A DNA stretch of 64,000 bases, taken from Allolobophora icterica (Eukaryota > Annelida > Clitellata > Crassiclitellata > Lumbricidae). Positions 44,992-56,170 of the stretch are shown here, piece after piece. The notes under the pieces were generated by a model. The model was not told the origin of the DNA. It did no database searches and saw nothing but the letters and a program-made list of their open reading frames with translations. The position numbers and the translations under genes were made by a program. Numbering within the stretch: position 1 is the first letter of the stretch; every line of letters begins with the position of its first letter. The stretch covers positions 1,212,747 to 1,276,746 of the forward strand of contig OY744614.1 in the NCBI GenBank assembly GCA_963556255.1, read 5' to 3'.

Positions 44992-47554
44992 TTAACCCAT
45001 ATAAGCCTACGATCCTTTATAAAGTATCTATGTTTAATTAATTGCAAATCTGTAATCTTGCAATATAATGTCTATGCTGCAATAAACATGGCGTATCTTG
45101 TATCTATTGTTGACGTCCGTTTTTAAGTTTTACTTAAATTTTTTCATTTCGTATGAAATATAGATACGTTTTGAAGTTTAATTGCATTTTATGGAATCCC
45201 GAAAAAGGTTAGCTCATAAATTTATTTGTTTCTTTTAAAACCAGTATTTTATTGATTAGTATATTACTAATTAGTGTTCTTAGTCAGTATGTTTATTGCC
45301 CGTGCGCGGGGAATGATTGGTTTATGAATAAAATGTTTTTATTGTCGATCCTTTATAAAGGATCGTAGGGACACGATATACCTAAAAATTAACATATGTA
45401 TAACATGTGTAGTTTTCAACAAACATACTACTGAAACCACTTTGATTGGTCTTGTATTTCAGGTACACAGCGAATGAAGTCATTTCCATGGTGGAGTCCG
45501 GGTTCTTTGACAACCCAGACATTTACATCACGCCGCCAGATGGCGTTCAGACGGACGAGGACAGCGCGGACGAGGATCAGGGTGGACTGATCGACAACCT
45601 GAACGGACATCAACTGCAGGCCGAGGCTGAAGTTGTCGTCAGAACCAACCGCTACTATCGGATGCGACCGAGCGATGACAGTGATGAGGAAGACGTCGAG
45701 GAGTCATCTCACGACGAACTTCCAGGACCGTCATCGACGAAGAGGCGAAGGACCCCAGCGAGTTCTAAGCCGAAGTCAGGGGCCAGGAAGTGGACCAAGG
45801 ACGATCTACCGGCATGTGCAGCAGAAGCGTTCGAAGCTACTGGTACAAGGCGAGGGTTGCGTGCTGTGGACGAGGACTGGACTCCTACCATCTGGTTTGA
45901 ACAATTCTTCTCTGAAGATATAATACAATTGATGGTAAACGAGAGCATTTTGTATGCCAAGTTCCGTGGTAATCACCAGTTCACGGTCGACGGCAAAGAC
46001 ATCCGCGCGTTCCTGGCTGTGCTGATCTTATCTGGCTACGTTACGCTTCCTAGGCGCCGTATGTACTGGGAACAAGCTGCTGACTGTCGTAACTCTCTGG
46101 CCGCAGGCTTCATGACGCGTGACCGGTTCGATGAGATCATGCGTTATTTCCACCTGGCAGACAACAACCGGTTGGACAAGGATGACAAGTTCGCCAAATT
46201 GCGGCCACTCTTCAACATTCTCAACCAGTCATTCCTGAAGATGTTTCGCCATGAGACCCACCTCTCGATTGACGAGTCGATGGTACCGTACTTCGGTCAC
46301 CACGGATGCAAACAGTTTATTCGTGGCAAACCGATTAGATTCGGTTACAAGATGTGGTGCCTCAACAGTACCCTGGGCTACCTGGTACAGTTCCAAGCCT
46401 ATCAGGGCAAGGGTTCGGTGACAAATCAGGAGCTTGGATTAGGAGGCTCTGTCGTCGTTGATCTCATCAATAGTCTACCTGAAGGACCGAAGTACAAGTT
46501 GTTTTTCGACAACTTCTTTACGTCGCTTCGCCTGCTGGACCACCTGACTGACCATGGCTTTGGAGCTACCGGAACTCTGAGAGCGAACCGCACGGACAAG
46601 TGTCCACTGATCACGCCAGCAGCAATGAAAAAGAAGGATCGCGGCCACATTGATCATCGCTACGACCAGACTGGAAAAGTCATCGTCATTCGCTGGCACG
46701 ACAACAGTCCAGTAACAATTGCATCAAACGTGTATGGTGTCCAGCCAGTTGACAAGGCCAAGAGGTGGTCCAGCGCTGCCAAGAAAGAAATCCTGGTGAC
46801 CCAGCCTGCAGCGATCAAGCAGTATAACGTCTGTATGGGCGGCACCGATCGGATGGATCAGAATATCGGCTGCTACCGTACCAGCATCCGGTCGAAGAAG
46901 TGGTGGTGGCCACTGTTCAATTACATGATGGACGTGTCGATCCAAAACGCATTCTACCTGTACAAGAGATCGCCTGCCTACAGCCAACGCCGTTTGGACC
47001 TTCTCGGCTTCAGGCGTGAGATCGTCGAGGTATATAGCCAGAGGTATGCACAAAGGCTAAACATTCAGCAGTCGAATGGCAGGGCCACTCGATTTGGCGA
47101 CTGGAGGGTCTCAACCGAGATCCGTCTAGATCGTCTGGATCATCTGCCACTTTACGTCGACAAGCAAAAACAGTGTGATGTTTGCAAGAAGAAGGCGAAC
47201 TTCGTTTGCCAGAAGTGCACTAGTGGCGGTGCACCTGTTGGCCTGCACCCAAAGGATTGCTTTGTGCGCTACCACACGGAGTAACTGAGAAGTGTTGATC
47301 AACTGTAGAAACAGTGCACTGTGACAATTATATTTTTGGTGTCGTTATGTTGAGGCAGAATGTTTTTTTTCCCAAAGTAAAAGTTCTGCTGTATGCCTAT
47401 GATCCTTTATAAAGGATCACCTTTTATAGAACAAAAAATACTACTAATTGTGAAAATATTTTCAAAAGTGATTTAATATCTCAATAAGACTTGTATGAAG
47501 AACAACTCATATCAGCATAACATGCAAATTCACATTTAGGCATATATGGGTTAA
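44992..47554 (+). mobile_element. piggyBac-like transposon PB1, apparently complete
   Basis: TTAA at both borders (44992-44995, 47551-47554). Terminal repeats are CCCATATAAGCCTA and, inverted from the right, CCCATATATGCCTA (13 of 14). Subterminal palindrome GATCCTTTATAAAGGATC is at 45347 and 47401 and, with one change, at 45011. The 2,555-bp body contains one long transposase ORF. Intact ends and ORF together make this the only plausible autonomous element here. Confidence 0.93.
45488..47284 (+). CDS. piggyBac-type DDE transposase
   Basis: 598 codons from ATG 45488 to TAA 47284, a normal length for piggyBac transposases. The acidic N-terminus is followed by a basic KRRRTPASSKPK stretch (possible nuclear signal). 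The catalytic aspartates are all visible: D262 in SIDESMVPY, D341 in LFFDNFFTS, D454 and D457 in MGGTDRMDQ. The C-terminus has the cysteine-rich domain CDVCKKKANFVCQKC...DCFVRYH that binds the element ends. The frame is open upstream and TTTCAG at 45458-45463 looks like a 3' splice site; RYTANEV just after it resembles the usual N-terminal start of the family, so a small upstream exon may supply the true start. No frameshift or stop was seen. Confidence 0.92.
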   Translation: MVESGFFDNPDIYITPPDGVQTDEDSADEDQGGLIDNLNGHQLQAEAEVVVRTNRYYRMRPSDDSDEEDVEESSHDELPGPSSTKRRRTPASSKPKSGARKWTKDDLPACAAEAFEATGTRRGLRAVDEDWTPTIWFEQFFSEDIIQLMVNESILYAKFRGNHQFTVDGKDIRAFLAVLILSGYVTLPRRRMYWEQAADCRNSLAAGFMTRDRFDEIMRYFHLADNNRLDKDDKFAKLRPLFNILNQSFLKMFRHETHLSIDESMVPYFGHHGCKQFIRGKPIRFGYKMWCLNSTLGYLVQFQAYQGKGSVTNQELGLGGSVVVDLINSLPEGPKYKLFFDNFFTSLRLLDHLTDHGFGATGTLRANRTDKCPLITPAAMKKKDRGHIDHRYDQTGKVIVIRWHDNSPVTIASNVYGVQPVDKAKRWSSAAKKEILVTQPAAIKQYNVCMGGTDRMDQNIGCYRTSIRSKKWWWPLFNYMMDVSIQNAFYLYKRSPAYSQRRLDLLGFRREIVEVYSQRYAQRLNIQQSNGRATRFGDWRVSTEIRLDRLDHLPLYVDKQKQCDVCKKKANFVCQKCTSGGAPVGLHPKDCFVRYHTE

Positions 47555-47559
47555 TGAGC

Positions 47560-48850
<1,291 letters not shown>

Positions 48851-48863
48851 GATGTCGCTAAGA

Positions 48864-48909
48864 TGGGCTGTAACCATCGAGCCTTCAGCGGCTCGATGGT
48901 TACAGCCCA
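48864..48909. repeat. Perfect 20-bp hairpin
   Basis: Left arm TGGGCTGTAACCATCGAGCC (48864-48883), loop TTCAGC, right arm GGCTCGATGGTTACAGCCCA. No mismatch. It sits just past the AAT arrays. Confidence 0.9.
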
Positions 48910-48954
48910 AGCTGACTTGGACGAGGGATAACCGTTCCAGAAAAATAACTTATC

Positions 48955-49040
48955 TAATCTCTAAGACCTTGAGGGAATGAAGTACCTCAGGGGAAAAAAA
49001 ATAATAATAAATAATAATAATAATAATAATAATAATAAGT
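48955..49040 (+). mobile_element. Very short R4/Dong-like LINE 3' end
   Basis: TCTAAGACCTTGAGGG, GTACCTCAGGGG, an A-run and AATAAT repeats match the inverse of 1500-1562. It is only about 45 bp plus tail. Confidence 0.6.
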
Positions 49041-49054
49041 AGAGACCTTGAGCA

Positions 49055-49140
49055 AGTCCATCTATTATTACCTACGTTGGCCTAATTACCGACCCTGGCC
49101 AAATTATCTAAATTGGCCTATTTACCTAAGTTGGCCTAAT
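49055..49140. repeat. TTGGCCTAATTACC minisatellite
   Basis: Four to five degenerate units; inverted relatives (TAGGTAATTAGGCC) are at 57115-57235. Confidence 0.6.
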
Positions 49141-49149
49141 TGCCGTCGT

Positions 49150-49348
<199 letters not shown>

Positions 49349-49429
49349 TTAAAAACTTCATGTCCTGTCACTTCTTTACAGTTCTTTCTCTAAAATAGAT
49401 TCTGGAACAAATCAGTTGAAGATACCGGA

Positions 49430-50100
49430 ATTCAACCGAAGTTTTACTTTCTCTTTAACATCTTTTCGATGTCCGTTCAGTTGACGACGACCTTGCATTT
49501 CACAGCGTGGTTAGAAGGGATCTGACGATTAAGCGCCTTTGACAAACTTCTATAGCTGAGAAGGGAAGCGTTTAAAAGGTGTCTAAGCAGAGCAGTAGAT
49601 CTCATGTATTAATGTCCGTTGCACTAACAACATCTTGTGATTGCCAGGGTCGTTGACGGGAACCCAAACGATTACACGACTAGTAAACATGAAGCAAAAT
49701 GGGATGTATAACTGCAATCGTTGATATTAAATTTAGATTAGTTCAGTGTTTGAAGACATCTTTTGGATGTCAGCTACGTTGAAGTCAACTCTATGATTCT
49801 CAACTCACTCAGGATCAATAAAAGTAGCGATTGAACGCTGTTGGTAAATATGTAGCCACGAATGGCGTGTTTTAAAGGTGTTTAACTGTTTAGTGAATTA
49901 ATTCCCTTGACGACGACCTATCAGAAATTTTCGGAGAAAATTTGGCGATCAAAGGCAATTGACGAACATTTATTGCGAGGAATGAATGGTTTAAAAGGTG
50001 TCTAAACTGGAGAAATGGATTGCATGTATTAATGTCCGTTGTACTAACGACATCTTGTGACCTACAGTGTCGTTGACGGAACCCTACAGAATTGCTATCA
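49430..50100 (+). repeat. Module A, forward array
   Basis: Cores at about 49460, 49627, 49757 and 50046 with AAAAGGTGTCTAAGCAGAGC and ACGACATCTTGTGACC pieces. Confidence 0.7.
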
Positions 50101-50305
50101 AAGCCACTAAATGAATATAAGAATATAATATCGCTAGATTATTTGCCGGTCATATCACGGGTTGGAAAAGAAAATGACTGGATTGATAGGAAGAGAAAAG
50201 AATTTGTTTATTGAAATACTAGATTATAAGTCACATTGGATCTAATGTTCGTCTGGCCTGCGCTTGCTCAGTCTTCGCGTCGTCCTTGCTGCTCCTCTTT
50301 TCAAC

Positions 50306-51095
50306 CTCTTATATGGTTTGGTACTCGTCAACAGCTCCTCAAACTAGTCTTCCCACTTCTTGCTGAGAAATTCCCGTCATTCACTTTTCTAGCTAGTGTC
50401 CGTGACCTTGGTGTTGTCCTTGACAGTACGCTCACCTTTTCTGAATACATTGCTAATCTTACTCGTTCTTCTTACTTTCACCTGAGACGGCTTAGAGCAA
50501 TCCGACGCTCTGTCTCCTCCTCCGTTTTTATCACTATCATCCACGCCTTCATCTGCTCCAGAATTGACTACTGTAATTCTCTTTTGATTGGGCTGCCAAA
50601 AGTTCGTCTCCCCCCCTCCAGACTGTTTTAAATGCTGCGGCCAGATTAATAGCCCGATTTCCTCGCTGGTCTCATATTTCCTCTTTCATGTTCGATCATC
50701 TTCATTGGCTTCCCCTTACTGCTCGGATTCAGCTTAACGCTCTCACTTTAGTCCTTCGGTCCTGTACAGGCTTAGCACCCAAGTACCTCTGTGACATTAT
50801 TCGTCTGCCAGTTTCAGCTACTTCCCTTCGTCCATTGCGATCGCTTAATCGCCATGATCTTCTTGTACCACGAGCCAAAACCACTTTGGCCAAAACTCGA
50901 GCCTTTCTTGCATTGGTTCTGCTCTATGGAATCAACTCCGTCCAGTGACACGTGCCTCTTTATTAGCTGGTGGCCCAAGTGCCTCGTTCCTCTGTTCCAC
51001 TTTCTATTCACTGGGTCTTTCGCACTGGGAGCGCCTCTGATTAACGAATACTGTGAGAGGCGCTTTATAAATGTTTAGATACAATACAATACATC
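50306..51095 (+). pseudogene. CR1/L2-like LINE 3' part with ATACA tail, copy d
   Basis: Begins IWFGTRQQLLKL, then VRDLGVVLDSTLTFSEY, FHLRRLRAIRRS, SRIDYCNSLLIGLPK; a 1-bp loss in the C-run near 50613 then brings a stop. The second part 50688-50948 reads FDHLHWLPLTARIQL and ends with a further frameshift. 3' end GAGGCGCTTTATAAATG plus ATACA. It shares the C-run frameshift with copy b. Confidence 0.85.
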
Positions 51096-51236
51096 TCAAA
51101 ACAATACAATGCAATAAAGTACAATACGATAAAATGCAATACAATACAGCACAATGCGATGCGATACAATACAACTGCAACGCTTTACCAAGCTACTTAC
51201 AGACGATAGACAAATTCTATAGGCATACACACACAC

Positions 51237-51275
<39 letters not shown>

Positions 51276-51310
51276 CTCGACTACGAGACGGCAGTAGAAC
51301 AAAATACGCA
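51096..51310. repeat. Degenerate ATACA tract and CA microsatellite
   Basis: ATACAATAC-like units decay from 51095 to about 51175; a pure CA run lies at about 51240-51274. Confidence 0.85.
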
Positions 51311-51499
51311 CCTCTAGTATAAATTGGAGGGCTTTTGTGAGACACTTAAAAGGCGTCACATTAATTAAACATGAATAATTAAGCACAGCACAGCGGAACA
51401 GTGCTTTTCGTGATCTCAAAGCCGACAGAAAGGTCTAACAGCGACCTCGCCTTCTGAAAGAAAATCTTCTTTATAGGGAAACACTTGATATTGGTTGTT

Positions 51500-51795
51500 T
51501 TTAGTTTCTGTGTAACTACGCAGTGTCATGATTCATGGATAATTGGCGTCACCCTCCTCCTTAAGCCAGTATTTGGACTGGCATGAATTGAAACCTGCAT
51601 TGAGTTGTCCATTTATATTTATATTTATATTATGGCTTAGCGACATCTTGTGGGTGTCGGTTCAGTTGACGTCGACCTTAATGTTTGTAGAAGATAGAAA
51701 CTGCCTCTTCATGTAGCGATTGAACGCGACTGGTGAATATGTAGCTGAGAATGGAAGATTTTTAAATGTGTTTAACTTCAGTCGTGGATTTAATC
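51500..51795 (+). repeat. Modules B and A
   Basis: B at 51500-51580 (CACGCAGTGTCATGA-like, GGCGTCACCCTCCTCC), A at 51630-51795 with TTAGCGACATCTTGTGGGTG. Confidence 0.65.
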
Positions 51796-51844
51796 TGGAT
51801 CTTCCATAAAAATTATACAATACATACAACTTCATATAAAGCAG

Positions 51845-52383
51845 CATTATGTGCAGAGCCCTTCGGCGTCGTGCTCGGCGTCTGGATAGGTTGTACAGAC
51901 GAACCTAATCTCCGAAGGACCGGATTGACTGGATTCGTTTCGTCAGGAACATGAACTCTTTCTACCGAAGCAGGGAGCAGGAATACTGGGAGGCTATCAA
52001 TAGCCGGCGGTCGGGTGAGCTGAAGAAGCTCTGGACTGCCTTCAGTGACCTCCTTGGCCGCCAATCGGGTAGTCAGCAATCAAAGGCTAAGATCTCATCC
52101 ATCCGTGAGGAAACCTCTTCCGCTTGCCCTCTCAACAATCTGGATTTCGGAGGAATCACTCTACGGAGACCCTCTTTAACCGCCTTCTGTCTGACCTTTA
52201 TGGTGCCATGGATGCTGGGATGATCTCTCTTTTGGCCGTCTTTGATGTCAGCTCGGCCTTTGACACTGTTGATCATCACATTCTCCTCCAACGCCTCAGG
52301 TATCTGTTGTCGTGGCATGGCTGGGAGTGATTCTGAGTAGGTTTCTTGAAGGTGCGCTATATTAAAAGAATGAATGAATGAAC
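51845..52383 (+). pseudogene. LINE fragment with linker and RT start fused to the 3' tail
   Basis: Readings in order are FYRSREQEYWEAINS with KKLWTAFSDLLGR (the linker between endonuclease and RT), SGFRRNHSTETLFNRLLSDL (RT start) and AVFDVSSAFDTVDHHILLQR, containing the first catalytic aspartate. At about 52305 the sequence jumps to the 3' end (GGTGCGCTATATTAAAAG and TGAATGAA). The whole RT palm and C-terminus are missing. Confidence 0.75.
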
Positions 52384-52399
52384 TCTTGGCATTGTTATT

Positions 52400-53150
52400 T
52401 TTAAGCATCATAGACGTAGTTTGCTACTGACAATGCTATATGCAAGAATTAATTAATTAAGAAACCGGACTCGGATCTCTTTTGGACTGCCCTGTTAAAA
52501 AGAAAAGCCCTCTGATTTGATTTGGCTTTCTGGAAACTGGACTCAGACTTGTTTTGGATTGCTCTCTGGAAACACCTTCTGATTTGACGTAAAGTCTGTG
52601 AATAGGCTGGTGCCCTGCGCTTGGCCTTTGATTGGCGCTTCTGAAGTTTGGAGATTACGATTAGGATTAGGATAAATTATTGTAATTATAATTACAATTA
52701 TATATATGGATTTCTATGTAGATTGAAGTTGACGTCAACGCAACTGACTTCCACAAGATGTCGCTAAACACTAAACATTGCGATTAAAAGTCAGGGTTCC
52801 CATTTACACACCTTTAAAACCTACCCTTCTCAGCTACATGTTCACCAGTCGCGTTCAGTCGCTGGTGAGTATTATACCAGATGGTATGGAGTGTAAGGTT
52901 GATTTCAACGTAACTGATATCTACAAGATGTCACTAAAGCTTAAATACAACAACATAAATTATTGAAGCCGTATATTAGGGTGGTGTCAGTCCAAAGTCT
53001 AGGTAGAAGAGGAGGACGGCATGTATCAATATCTTCGTTAAGACACGGCGTCGTTAACTACACATTACACAGAATCGCCTTAAGGCTCCGTCAACGACCC
53101 TCGCAGTCACAAGATTTCGTTAGTACAAGCAGTCCTGTTGTCAATACCTT
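52400..53150 (-). repeat. C, retroposon tail, A and B modules
   Basis: C at 52403-52445, retroposon 3' block at 52460-52680 (AATAGGCTGGTGCCCTGCGC), A at 52715-52870, then A-B-A' at 52890-53130. Confidence 0.65.
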
Positions 53151-53369
53151 AAACTTCAAGGCCAAGACCAAGACTTTGAACCTCGAGACCAGGACCAAGA
53201 CTTTGAACCTCGAGACGAAGACCAAGACCAAGACTTTGAACCTCAAGACCAGGGCTGTAGTGATAAAATTAGAGGTGAGTACACATTACCGGTTAGTTTT
53301 CCGAAACAAATTAGAGGTGAGTATACGCTACAGTATTTTGTGAGTATGCGCTACAGTATTAATAATATA

Positions 53370-54281
53370 AACGAACAGAAATGTCACAGGCTGTGTCCAC
53401 ATTTACGTGTTACGTTTAAGAGTTAGGCGGCGAAGCCGCCCCAGGCCTCTCCCTCTTGGGTCTCTGCCTGGTGGCGAAGCCACCCAGGCCTCCATGCCTC
53501 TGGCGAGAGGATATTCTTAGCTGGCCGGCCGTGGCGAGACGTCGCCCGAGAGACTATGTTTACATCGCCGCCCCAGGCCTCTCCCTCTTAGTCTCTGCCT
53601 GGTGGCGAAGCCACTCAGGCCTCCATGCCTCTGGCGAGAGGATATTCTTAGCTGGCCGGCCGTGGCGAGACGTCGCCCGACAGGCTATGTTTACATATGG
53701 CGCCTATTTCAAACGAACTGATTCGAAAAAGCCTACTCTCGCCCCACATTTCTGACCAATGACGTTCATGTTTAGGCCTACTATTGCGACCTAATTCAAA
53801 GTCAAACTCATTCGAAAAAGCAATATTTTTATTTATAATCGATATACTTCCTATCGTCATCTCAGTTTTTTCGTTTCTTCATAAGTATATGCAATCCTCA
53901 TAGAAGGAATTTGTTTAATTTTTATTTCGCTTTTTCCGATTTTCTCACGAATCGCAACACTTTTGAAAGACATCATGGATTACGATTATGTTGAAAAGAA
54001 ACGTCGTCATAATAAAGAGCGAATGCGAACATAGGCCTACAGAGAAAGATTAGGTGAAGATTTTAAAAACACATTTGATCAAGGAACTTAAAATCAACAC
54101 CAGCGCCTATTCAAACGGGCAGTGAAGGATACACCCCATCAATTCACTGAAAAATGAACAAGGTCGAGGCCATACGGTCGCTATAGGAAATCGCGTAGGG
54201 GTACATTTACATTTAGCTGCATTCTATGAGTGTCTATCCGTGGTCACTTATATTACCGTGTTAGCACGGGCAATCGTCTAG
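53370..54281 (+). mobile_element. Non-autonomous Helitron-like insertion
   Basis: The 3' terminus is a hairpin CCGTG-TTAG-CACGG (54256-54269), eight bases, then CTAG (54278-54281) followed by T: the Helitron 3' rule (hairpin, short gap, CTRR, T). The left end is only approximate; no clear TC start was found. Contains the 132-bp tandem duplication at 53435-53700. No Rep/helicase coding. Confidence 0.65.
53435..53698. repeat. 132-bp tandem duplication in the Helitron
   Basis: GCCGCCCCAGGCCTCTCCCT begins at 53435 and again at 53567; both units contain CTGGTGGCGAAGCCAC and GCTGGCCGGCCGTGGCGAG. Confidence 0.9.
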
Positions 54282-54529
54282 TTTTAATATAAATAAATAA
54301 ATATAAATATTTTGTGAGATGAGTATACGGTCTCTAGAGGTAAGTACACGCTGTATACCAGCGTATATCCTCGACTAGGCCTACAGCCCTGCTCAAGACC
54401 AAGACCGAGACCAAGATCAAAAAAATCACATTCATGCCAAGGCTTCTTTTCCTTACAAAAAATTGTCATGTCGGACTACTTGCTATTTTAATGAAAATTT
54501 GAGTCTTTAATTTTATTCAAGCAAATTAA

Positions 54530-54900
54530 CTTTAAATGCAGACTGCAGATAATTCCGAATTTGTATTAAAATTTTACAAAAGTCCTTCATGCGAAATGTT
54601 ATTCCAAATGCCTTTTGTATTTTATACCTAATATTGTGATTGTATTTTATAAAAACGAATTTGCTCAGAACTTTCTGACCAAGACGTGTCTTGTGGGGCC
54701 TCATAAAAATTTCGCCATGTGAAAAAATACTTTCTATAGGTGCTGAAGTCGCTAGTAAACACAATAGCTTTTTAAGCACTGGATTTAGATGTACAAATCG
54801 TGATCCTTTTTTGAAATCCTCCCATGGTTTATCAGATCGTCTGGCTCAGAAAAGTCTCGGCAGGGCTTCCAGATACAGCAGAACTTACACGTAGTTGCTC
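54530..54900 (-). pseudogene. hAT transposase C-terminal dimerisation domain fragment
   Basis: The minus strand reads NPVLKKLLCLLATSAPIESI, FSHGEIFMRPHKTRLG and VLSKFVFIKYN. A(T/S)SAP-(V/I)E-x-(V/I)FS followed by MRPH and a hydrophobic helix is the hAT C-terminal dimerisation motif. The frame is open for about 88 codons; the catalytic part is absent. Confidence 0.75.
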
Positions 54901-55225
54901 CTGCCAATGGATTTTCCTGACCAACAAGACTTGTTTCCGTACAAGGGTATTTGTCGTAGGCCATGATCCAAATAGGCTTGATGAATTTTTTAGTTCTTGA
55001 GTTTTGTTAAATGACTTCATATTGACAGCCGGTCTTGGTCTTGGTCTTGCGAGACTAACACCAAGACTTTGAACCTCAAAACCAAGACCAAGACCAAGAC
55101 TTTGAACTTCAAGACCAAGACCAAGACCAAGACTTTTGGTCTCAAGACCAAGACCAAGATCAGGACTTTTAAAAACGAACTCGAGTGCACGCGAGACCAA
55201 GTCCTTGGTCTCGAGGACAACAAGT

Positions 55226-55425
55226 CTACCTGTTTATTGTTCCCAGGTAAAATAAGAAAATGTGCTGCATATTCTCTGCGAATAGGCCTATCCTTGGTTC
55301 TTTTCGAAAAACTAATATTTCGAGTTTCTTTTGATGGAGAGAGCTAGTGCGGGAAGGACAGACGCTATCTCTGCCTCACTTCTTACTGCACTACTTCTCC
55401 CTATGTACACGATCTGACACGATCT
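55226..55425. other. No recognisable gene
   Basis: Presumably interior of the Helitron ending at 55461; nothing coding. Confidence 0.3.
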
Positions 55426-55432
55426 CATCAAA

Positions 55433-55461
55433 CCGTCACATATGACGGGCAAATATTCTAG
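55433..55461 (+). mobile_element. Helitron 3' terminus inserted in module A
   Basis: Hairpin CCGTCA-CATA-TGACGG (55433-55448), nine bases, CTAG (55458-55461), then TTGCTACATAAAATCC, which is the module A sequence normally preceded by A. The insertion between A and T fits the Helitron target rule. The 5' end was not found. Confidence 0.7.
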
Positions 55462-55995
55462 TTGCTACATAAAATCCACGATTGCAATTATACACCCCTT
55501 TAATATGCAGCCGTTCTCAGCCACATATTTGTATTTAATAATCGCGTTCAATCGCTAGAAGGTTCTGTGGCCGATCTTCTATATTCACGAAACCGAAAGC
55601 CAAAAGATTTGGCCAAACAACGTCTGCATTTAGACACCTTTAAAACGCTGGCATTCGCAGCTACATATTCACCAGTCGCATTCAATCGCTGGATGGTTCT
55701 GGTGAATGATTTACCATACGGATGACTTCGACGTAACTAACATCCGCAAGATGTCGCTAAACACTAAAAATACCCCATTCTGTCATGAACTTCTCTATTC
55801 ATTTGTTTTCTATTGCGCTGCGTTGTGTTGTATTGTGTTGTTTATAGAAGTTTAAGAATAAATTATGACTAATGTTTGACACCTTTAACAAGCGGCCAAT
55901 CTCGGCTACATATTTACTAATCGTGTTCAATCGCTAAATGAATTCGATTTGTGCTTTGTACGAAACGTAAGATGTCGCCAAACTGTAAATGACGA
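55462..55995 (-). repeat. Module A, reverse, three units
   Basis: 55462-55560, 55635-55765 and 55870-55990, each with ACACCTTTAA, CAGCTACATATT and GCGTTCAATCGCT-type pieces. Confidence 0.7.
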
Positions 55996-56018
55996 CGATG
56001 ATGAGAAGTCCCTTAATG

Positions 56019-56170
56019 TAGCCTCAGAGGCAGCCATGGGTATGAACTGTTAGCGACTTCATTTCTTACCTTCGGCGTATAAGGGCGGGTGACCAGTCCT
56101 CTCCCTCGCCGTCTCACGTCCCCAACGACAGTGTACAGTCAATGTACTCGTTATAGCTGAGTTGGCTGCA
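56019..56170 (+). repeat. Dispersed repeat also at 41875
   Basis: GCAGCCATGGGTATGAACTG, TTAGCGACTTCATTTC, CCAGTCCTCTCCCTCGCC. Confidence 0.6.

Larger units (their letters stand above)
53250..54391 (+). mobile_element. hAT MITE (second copy) split by a Helitron
   Basis: Ends CAGGGCTGTAG and CTACAGCCCTG with identical 8-bp flanks CTCAAGAC (53242-53249 and 54392-54399). The outer parts (53250-53355 and 54308-54391) match the 204-bp copy at 3774; about 920 bp of unrelated DNA lies between. Confidence 0.88.
53155..55225. mobile_element. Larger repeat with GACCAA-rich ends and hAT transposase relic
   Basis: Repeated AAGACCAAGACTTTGAACCT units lie at 53157-53249 and 55050-55165, both in the same orientation, with further GACCAAGACC at 54393-54415. 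Between them is a hAT transposase C-terminus (54530-54900, minus). The element boundaries are uncertain. It hosts the hAT MITE at 53250. Confidence 0.5.

Noticed and set aside
44842..45126. 94-codon ORF upstream of PB1
   Set aside because: Crosses the TTAA border of the transposon, so it cannot be a native gene.
45288..45310. Hairpin CCCGTGCGCGGG near the PB1 left end as another Helitron terminus
   Set aside because: No CTRR followed by T at the right distance on either strand; it lies inside PB1.
48864..48920. 20-bp hairpin as a Helitron 3' end
   Set aside because: The nearest CTGA is only two bases past the stem and is followed by C.
55380..55461. Possible hammerhead ribozyme (TGATGAG near a hairpin, minus strand)
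   Set aside because: The required C before TGATGAG is T, and no GAAA core was found; the Helitron end explains the hairpin better.
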